From Epiperipatus broadwayi (taxonomy: Eukaryota > Onychophora > Udeonychophora > Euonychophora > Peripatidae), in the NCBI GenBank assembly GCA_028023455.1, contig JAQFVV010006197.1, forward strand, positions 15,561,254 to 15,625,253: a stretch of DNA of 64,000 nt. Reading direction: 5' to 3'. Positions 57,104 to 64,000 of this stretch are shown piece by piece. The notes beneath the pieces were generated by a model. It searched no databases. It saw only the letters and a program-made list of their open reading frames with translations, and was not told the DNA's origin. Position 1 is the stretch's first letter. Each line of letters opens with the position of its first letter. Position numbers and translations under genes: made by a program.

Positions 57104-59474
57104 TATATATATATATTAGTACTCTCAGTCCTTTAACTATAGCACCTTTTTCCTCTTGGTTAGGTTTCTACATATATTTCCAACTTTGAAATCCAAACTG
57201 AAAATGGCAAAATCCAGAAACCAATCTACGGATAGGAATTTAAACACATCAACATCTAGTTATCCCTCACTTAATCAAACATACCGTAGTTGGCACTAGA
57301 ATAGAAAGTTGCCTTATTTTATCATATATTGAGAGTTGAAGAAATGAATGATTTTGTTGTTAGTAGTAAATAAATTGTTTGGTTTTTCAAAATAAGTAGA
57401 TACTCAGTCATGTTTAAAAATTTTAATATGTAATTTACTGATGAAACTACCAATTTAAATGTAAGAGAGAAAATATTTGGAGAGGGATTTTAGGTAAATA
57501 ATAATTGGCACTCTTAATTTATTTTTGCACAACTGATACAACAAATTATCAGATTATTATTAAATCATTTGGTGTTTTTAACCAGTTACAAGGAAATATT
57601 ATTTTCTTGTATTAAAACCATTAATTTCCAGACAATCTGCAAATATATATAATAATTTCAGAAGTAAAATCAATTTTCATGTGTCAGACTTTTGTTCTAA
57701 TATTAATTATGAAGATATAAATTAAATTCCATTAACAGAGAAAAATACTATATATTTTTTTCTAAATGGATGTATTACAATTGATTTTCCAAACTAAGTA
57801 TAATTAATTTCTTAAAAATAAATTAAACACTATGTACTGTTTTAATGGCACGAATAAAGTAGCATTAAAATTCTGTTTTTAACTATAACTGTTTTCTTTA
57901 TAGGTGAAACAGTGAAAATAATTATTCTCATTTTTCAAAGTTTTCTTTTTTTATTAAAGCTGAAATGGTTTTATTAGTTTAGAAAAAAACAACAAAAAAA
58001 TGTACCGACATAAATAATTGAATTCCAAACAAACTTTATTGAAAAAGAAGATATATATAAAAAAAGAAAAAAACTTTCAAATGACTCAATTATTAAGAGT
58101 CATTGTGTTTACTAAACCATCTTAATTTCAATATTATCCCAGGAATAAGAACTTATAAAAAATATTAACAGTAATTTTCATATTGGTTTAAAACAAAAAT
58201 GAGCAAAAATCATCCATAGCCAACATGCAGCCCACAATGGCAACTTGAGCAACCCTTAAGTATAAATTTGTTTTTAAATTCTACCATAAAAATGTTAAAT
58301 ATTTTTCCCAAGTTACATTAGTTTTTGAGTTATTACTACAATAAACTTGAAGATGAATTGCATCAAACTGGAAGTTTCCATGAACAAATATTATTGCCAT
58401 CAATAGTTGTCCAAGTTAAGCCCATAAAGAACGTGGCACCAAAATTTCACCAAAAAGTTTTTTTCATTCTCGAGTTATTGTAGGAACAAAATTCAGTTAT
58501 GATCAAACATACGTATATAATTATGACAGCATACAATATTCTAAAATTCATTTAAATAGAAAGTTGGTTTCTGGGATGATCACAATGGTTTCTTCTACTG
58601 TGATCAACTCAATTATTGGAAAAAAATTATTTTACACCTGGTCCATTATAATCTATGTGGATCATGATTGTTTGTCATCCCTGGTTTAAAAGATCATTTG
58701 AATAATAACAGATGTAGCAGTATAGTTTTTGTAATAAATAAAATCAATAGATTGAAACATCTGTGGCAAAAAACATTAAGATTTATATATAATTTATTTC
58801 TATTATTTGTATTTTTAAAATCAATCCGACTAAAATAATTAGTATTCTTAATGCTGAAAGTTTATGTCATTACAGGTTTTATGATGGTATTTCTTAATTT
58901 AAAATTTGTAATTTTATTATTTATAAAAAAAAATTGATAAACCAGTTAAAATCTTTACAGATGTAAAATTTTATCTTTATAAAATATCTATCATTAGAGA
59001 ACATCATCCCTTTTTTGCTCTCATGAATGTGTTTTTTTGAACACGGTTTGTTAGAACTTAATATCTAATTAAAAATTGCAAAAATATTATTTTTTTCTTT
59101 AAAAATGATATATTTTGAATTCTGAAAATAACTGCTGCTAATAATTTTTAAAATGAATTAAATATTTTTCCTTTGGGGAGGAAGGGCAGAATATAGGAAT
59201 TTATTCATCCATAATTTCCATATTTGCAGTTTCATTTATCTATGATTCAAAAAAATATTTTTAAAAAAATCAAAAATTAATAAAACAAAGAAATGTTTAA
59301 TTTTCAACATTTTAAGTTTTCACAGTATATATTGTGATAGTATCAAACTGGGGTCAATATGATGCCTTTCAATATTACAAAAGCATAATAAATAAATAAT
59401 TAAAAATAAAGCAAGTTAAAAATATAATTTAGCATGAAATAAGCAAATAGTTTATACTTTGTGGCTAATTATGA
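57104..59474. other. AT-rich DNA, no feature recognised
   Basis: No exon or repeat structure was supported; the region may be FBXL4 intron or upstream DNA. Confidence 0.4.
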
Positions 59475-59736
59475 ATCAAAATATATAAAATGCGCTAACA
59501 CGCACAAGTACCCAAAGCTAAAAACAAATATATATTATTTTAATATCTATTCATTAAATGGCTAAGCGCTTTCAAGGTTCAAGCCCTCATAATCATAATA
59601 CGGCTATGATTATGAGGGCTTGAACCTTGAAAGCGCTTAGCCATTTAATGAATAGATATTAAAATAATATATATTTGCTTTATTTGTTTTTAGCTTTGGG
59701 TACTTGTGCGTGTTAGCGCATTTTATATATTTTGAT
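59475..59736. repeat. near-perfect palindrome of hammerhead-like family 3
   Basis: The two arms of about 125 bp are inverted copies meeting near 59,602. ATCAAAATATATAAAATGCG and GGTACTTGTGCGTGTTAGCGC (other strand) lie at both ends, and GCGCTTTCAAGGTTCAAGCC at the centre. The only visible difference is an 8-9 base insertion in the right arm near 59,683. Such identity implies recent origin or arm-to-arm gene conversion. Confidence 0.85.
59602..59642 (+). ncRNA. hammerhead-like motif of family 3 (palindrome copy)
   Basis: Helix I is GGCT (59,602-59,605) with AGCC (59,639-59,642). Helix II is AGGG/CCTT (59,615-59,618 with 59,625-59,628), GAAA is at 59,629-59,632 and stem III is the palindrome AGCGCT (59,632-59,637). 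The core is ATGATTATG rather than CUGANGA. The helices differ from the 20.1-kb copy by paired changes (AGCT/AGCT and AAGG/CTTT there), which supports a real RNA fold. A mirror copy is on the - strand of the left arm. Confidence 0.45.
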
Positions 59737-62440
59737 AATTTAGCATAGTGATATCAACTGATTGTAAAATGATTTGTTATATATTTTTGTCACTATTAAT
59801 TTTTAAATGATTAATTTGATATTTCGTGTATAAAATACGATAATTGTATTTATTGTTTTAAAAATAAAATAATGTAATTATACGTATATATTTTTATGTA
59901 ATGAAAAATATAGTAGTTTTTTTTTTTAAAAAAATAAAAAAAAAAGTACTACAAAATTTTACTTCTATTATAATTAAAAATAGTCATTTAATTGTTTACA
60001 TTCTTTAAAATAAATGCTTATTTACATATTGTTTAAAGATTAGAAAGGAGAACATATCTTATTTTCTTTCATTTGTAAATATTTTAGATAACCAAAAAAG
60101 TGAATGTAGAATTATTTGGATTTATTATATTTATAATGCTTGATCAAAAATGTCTTTCTTTTTTGATTTAATTTAGATTCTATCTCTTGTAATTTGGTTA
60201 TATTATATAAAAGATAGAATTTATTAGCGATTTGGAAAAAAAAAATTTTTTTAAGATTTGATAAAAAAGACAAAGATTAAATTAACCAAAAAATTATAAT
60301 TGGAGGGTTGTACTCTATTGTTGTGAGAATGTAAATAGGCACTGAAAAGTCACTCTCTTTTTCTGGTTCCTGTTCTTTTTCCTGTTTGGCTGATTGCAGT
60401 TTGGAAAACTTGCAGAAGTCAACTTGGAAACAACTATAACCAAAGAACAGTTCTTAACAGAATGATTGAAAGCCATTGACATTTGGAGCCAATATTATAA
60501 TCGACTGTTTTTTTGCCAGCATTCACTCATGACCAAATTCAATGCCCTGCTAAAATCCTATGTGTACCAATCCAGACTCTGGAACATGTAGCTCTCCTGT
60601 AGATCATTTGATACCTGCCTGGATTGAGAGAAAAGAAGATGGCTAACTTATAAGATCTATCTGTTATCCTGTCATAATAAAAATTACCCCTTTACCTGTC
60701 ATGAAGACTTATAAACTCAATATTTATTAATAATCACATGTCAAATTTTCATAAACATGGTATTATGATGTTAAAAACTGGTCTATTAATTTTTGGTGAG
60801 ACAAAAATTTTATTTAATTTATTATTAATAATAAAAACTATCATTAAAAATTATTACATATTCTTTAATTATTATTATTAATGAAATCTAAAAGTAATTT
60901 TTCTTTATATTTATTTTATAATAGCAATTTACATTTAATATCTAGTGTTTAATTAATTGAATTTGTTTTTATTTATTGTTAAAATCCATCTGATGTGTAA
61001 TTTGATCTCATTCCAAACAAATACTTTTAAATTTTATAACAATCCCTTTTTAAGCTAATGTTTGCTGGTGAGAAAATACTGGAGTGTATAAAAGCAACCA
61101 ATAGGGGAGGAGTGTATATAAAATGCTCTCTAGTCAAATAATATCATTTCTTAATTTGAAGTGGCACTTAAGTTTAAATAATTCATTATCCTATAAGGAT
61201 ATCATTTGACTGAAGAAATATACTAGTTTTAGAGTGATTAAAGGGGATGGTCATCATCAATGACCTATGTAATTAAAAGAATCCAAATAGCCACATGACA
61301 GTGTAATTTAAAATAAAGGTAGAATTCATTTGTGTATTGAGATCTGAGAAGTTTAAAGAAGTCTATATTGCTGGAATGATGTAATGGGTCAGATTATATA
61401 ATGATGATGGTGATACCAGATTGAACCATAAAGTGTAAGCAGAGAAATAAGTAAAACTATGAAAAAATAAAATATAAATAGTATTCAAAAGGTCAACCAG
61501 CACATAATTTATTATGCAGAAATGATCCCCTTTTTATCCTAGTATATTACTGAGATCCATTTCTTAATAAATGTAAAAACCTCCATATCCCTCCTGTGGG
61601 AGGTTGCAGTCTGATAAAAATGGATACCCAATTAATGGGGTTTGAATTGGTTCAGCATGTTCCAAGACCCATTAAGAGTTTTTTTCATTGTTTAAAAAAA
61701 TCCTGAGAATTATTAAAGTTATTTTATAATTTAATTTGTAATGCTTTTATGATATATAAATAAATAAGGATTTAATGATTGTGATGTTATAAAGATAAAT
61801 GTAAAATTAAAGTTTTAATTATAAGTTGAATCAATCCAATTTAATTTTGTTATAGATAAAAAAAAAACCATAGAATGAAAAATGTTGAATACATGCACTT
61901 ATTTACTTCAATGGAATGAGACACAAAATCATCACAGGGCAGACAGATAGATAAAAATATTAATATATAAATTATATCACTTTTCTAATTTTTTCATTTT
62001 AAATTTGAAAACAAAAAACTAATTTTTGAACTATTTTGATTATTGTCTTAATCAGAGATAACTTTTGAAGTATTTTTATTTTTTTAATTAAATACCTATC
62101 AAATGGAATTATTTGCTTTGTTTCACTACTAATGTTAACTTATACTGTATAATTAATTATCTTAGTAAAAGAATATATATAAATATAAAAAAATAGGTAG
62201 ATTTCATATATAAAAATAATTGGACAGGAGTCTGGAAAATGGGTTTCAGCAGATGTCAGGATAACTATAGAGGGATAGTTAATGCAAATGCTAGGTATAT
62301 GATGAGGGAGGATTGCATGTGAAAGAAAATTGACATACTAAATTCAAAACAGTGAGAAAAAGTTAAGTATTAAACATAGCTAAATATAAAGTAGTATAAA
62401 TAAATAAAGTTTTATTGTTGCTAATTTATTAATAAATAAT
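59737..62440. other. AT-rich DNA, no clear feature
   Basis: The segment at 60,340-60,690 is less AT-rich and has no homopolymers, so it may be an old repeat or exon remnant, but neither strand gives a motif I recognise. The segment at 61,580-61,680 contains GGGGTTTGAATTGG, a weak B-box-like string only. Confidence 0.35.
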
Positions 62441-63980
62441 GTGTTCTAAATTTAAAAGAATGGAGCCAATGAAAGAACAACAACAGATGATACCAAAGGA
62501 GACCTTAGAAACAGAAGAGAATACAGTTACACAGAATATGATATTTAAAATGTTATAAGAAAATCAAAAGAGTGAAGAAAACTAACAAGAGTAATAAAAT
62601 ATTTTATGAAAATCAATAAAAGATTTAATGAACTGTTAGAAAACCAACAAAAGAATGATGAAAAAATTTTATGAAAATCAAAAGATGATGAAAAATATTT
62701 AGGAAAAGATTGATGAAAAGTTTTGTAAAAATCAAGATATAATTAAAAAAACATGCAAATGGGGTTACAGTCAGAGATCATAAATTATATGGAAGAGATG
62801 TTTGAAAATAGAGAACAATCTCAAAGGAAAAAGGGTAATCCAATTGCATCAGAAAATGGAACCTAATGATAAAAAACTAAGTAATGATGTAGAGGAAATT
62901 GTACACAAAGCTCTTGATGGCAATGCAAGTGAAATACAGATAGAAGTGCAAAGCATGATAGAGAGAATAGAAAATATGGATGCTGATGATGCATTTGCAG
63001 TTCCAGAAATCACTGTTGGAGGAATACATAAGAAAAGATGATCAAAATCCAAAAACAGATGATGGAAGTGAAGAAATAATGGTTGCTCAATAAATAAAAT
63101 AGAGACAAATAGTGATAATTATTCTTCAAGTAAGTATAATATGAATGTAGAAGTTATGGATAATAATAAAAGTAATACTGATGCTATAATTATAAATGAT
63201 TATCTGAATAAAGACATAAATGAAAAAAGTGCTAAGTAAAAACTGAAATTTTTGGTAAAAGGTGATAATAAAAAAGAATTGAACAAATACTTCAGTGATC
63301 TGAATCTTGATATAAAGGTTAAAAGTATTTATGCAGATGATATATGTAAAGTAATTAGTGTAGCAAGTGAATTCTGTTATGATTGTTGAAGAGATGGATG
63401 ATGATGAAAAATGAAAGAAAAAAATGTTTTCAATCATAGAGCACACAAAAAAAATGAAAATTATACGACTTAGAAGTAATATCAATTTAAAGCAAGCTGT
63501 TATCTCAGATTACCTAAGGGATTATTATTTTTAGATAACAATGTTGGTTTAGTGAAAGAAACTGATACAACTGGAAAATAGAAAACAGAAGATTGAAATA
63601 CTTAAAAGTGATCAAGAAATAGAAAATTGTTCAGGTTATCCCAAATATATGTGGAAAGAGGAAAGTTTTGATTACATGAATAATAAAGAAGGCCTACTCT
63701 TTAATGACCCAGATCTATGGAAAAGGATTAATGATTTTGGAGCTGATATCAATTACGTAGTAAAATTTTAAAAAAGATAGTTTTGAAAAATAAAAAAAAA
63801 TTAAAAGTGTTACATGATGTACGAATTTTAAAACCATTCAAAGAACTTAGATTAGTAATTAATCCTTATTATGAAAATATGTTAATAAGTTATAAATTAG
63901 TATTTGCACAAGTATTAATTTTAACACATTGAATAAAATTAGTTAAAGGAAGGAATAAGATTTTGAAGAATGGAAGTTTT
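62440..63980 (+). pseudogene. decayed retroelement-like coding sequence
   Basis: The + strand carries protein-like sequence broken by many stops. From about 62,460 (MEPMKEQQQM) a charged region repeats (E/K)NQK and KIDEK motifs, like the coiled-coil N-terminus of arthropod-type Gag proteins. At 62,802-63,041 one frame reads DVEEIVHKALDGNASEIQIE and MIERIENMDADDAFAVPEI. At 63,560-63,770 another has ENCSGYPKYMWKEESFDYM and NDPDLWKRINDFGADINYV. I infer an old LTR retroelement or related transposon that continues to the right; no catalytic motif is visible, so the class is open. Confidence 0.4.
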
Positions 63981-64000
63981 TGATTATTTGACTTGAGTGC

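Noticed and set aside
1-64000. CRISPR arrays, operons, bacterial promoters or ribosome binding sites
   Set aside because: No regularly spaced short repeats; gene structure is spliced and eukaryotic.
1-64000. Intact tRNA or rRNA genes
   Set aside because: Only A/B-box-bearing SINE fragments (3,189 and 31,990) were seen; none folds as a full tRNA.

Overview
The window looks like nuclear DNA of an invertebrate animal. It is strongly AT-rich, host exons are small and far apart with GT..AG introns of up to 15 kb, and nearly everything else is transposable elements. I cannot place it below Metazoa from sequence alone. Two host genes lie tail to tail. On the + strand are the last three exons of a PDIA4/ERp72-type protein disulfide isomerase (2,842-18,922). 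On the - strand are seven 3' exons of FBXL4, an F-box/LRR protein (50,443 down to 28,069). Reading phases at all splice junctions agree, and the protein order matches the families. The 5' exons of both genes are outside the window or were not recognised.

1-7 kb: a truncated hAT transposon end (1-535), fold-back MITEs, a tRNA-derived SINE, and a Merlin-like nonautonomous element (4,545-6,451, 8-bp target duplication). That element was later invaded by a hammerhead-ribozyme repeat (5,663-6,437). 7-14.4 kb: one old LINE on the - strand, split by several later insertions. These include an RTE-type LINE (12,086-14,180) and a compact hammerhead element (10,836-11,350) flanked by a 10-bp target duplication. 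A third 8-bp-TSD DNA element lies at 7,757-8,612. 15.6-16.3 kb: a second hammerhead family in partial tandem. All of these sit inside the large PDIA4 intron.

19-27 kb, between the genes: a fold-back repeat with a hammerhead-like motif, a broken but complete-ended Merlin transposon (20,774-23,063), and a 5'-truncated RTE copy. 28-50 kb, FBXL4 introns: a fold-back MITE, two decayed hAT transposases, a RING-finger processed pseudogene, an unidentified coding-like relic, and long plain AT-rich DNA. 52.4-57.1 kb: a young LTR retrotransposon with two 1,564-bp LTRs and an intact gag as its only gene. 59.5 kb: a near-perfect palindrome of the 20-kb fold-back family. 62.4-64 kb: decayed retroelement-like coding sequence.

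The most interesting theme is the repeated association of self-cleaving hammerhead-ribozyme motifs with short units (407, 419 and 454 bp) in partial tandem, flanked by target duplications. This matches the organisation known for metazoan retrozymes and Penelope-like terminal repeats. Three or four families occur here, and one insertion can be dated against the LINE it interrupts.
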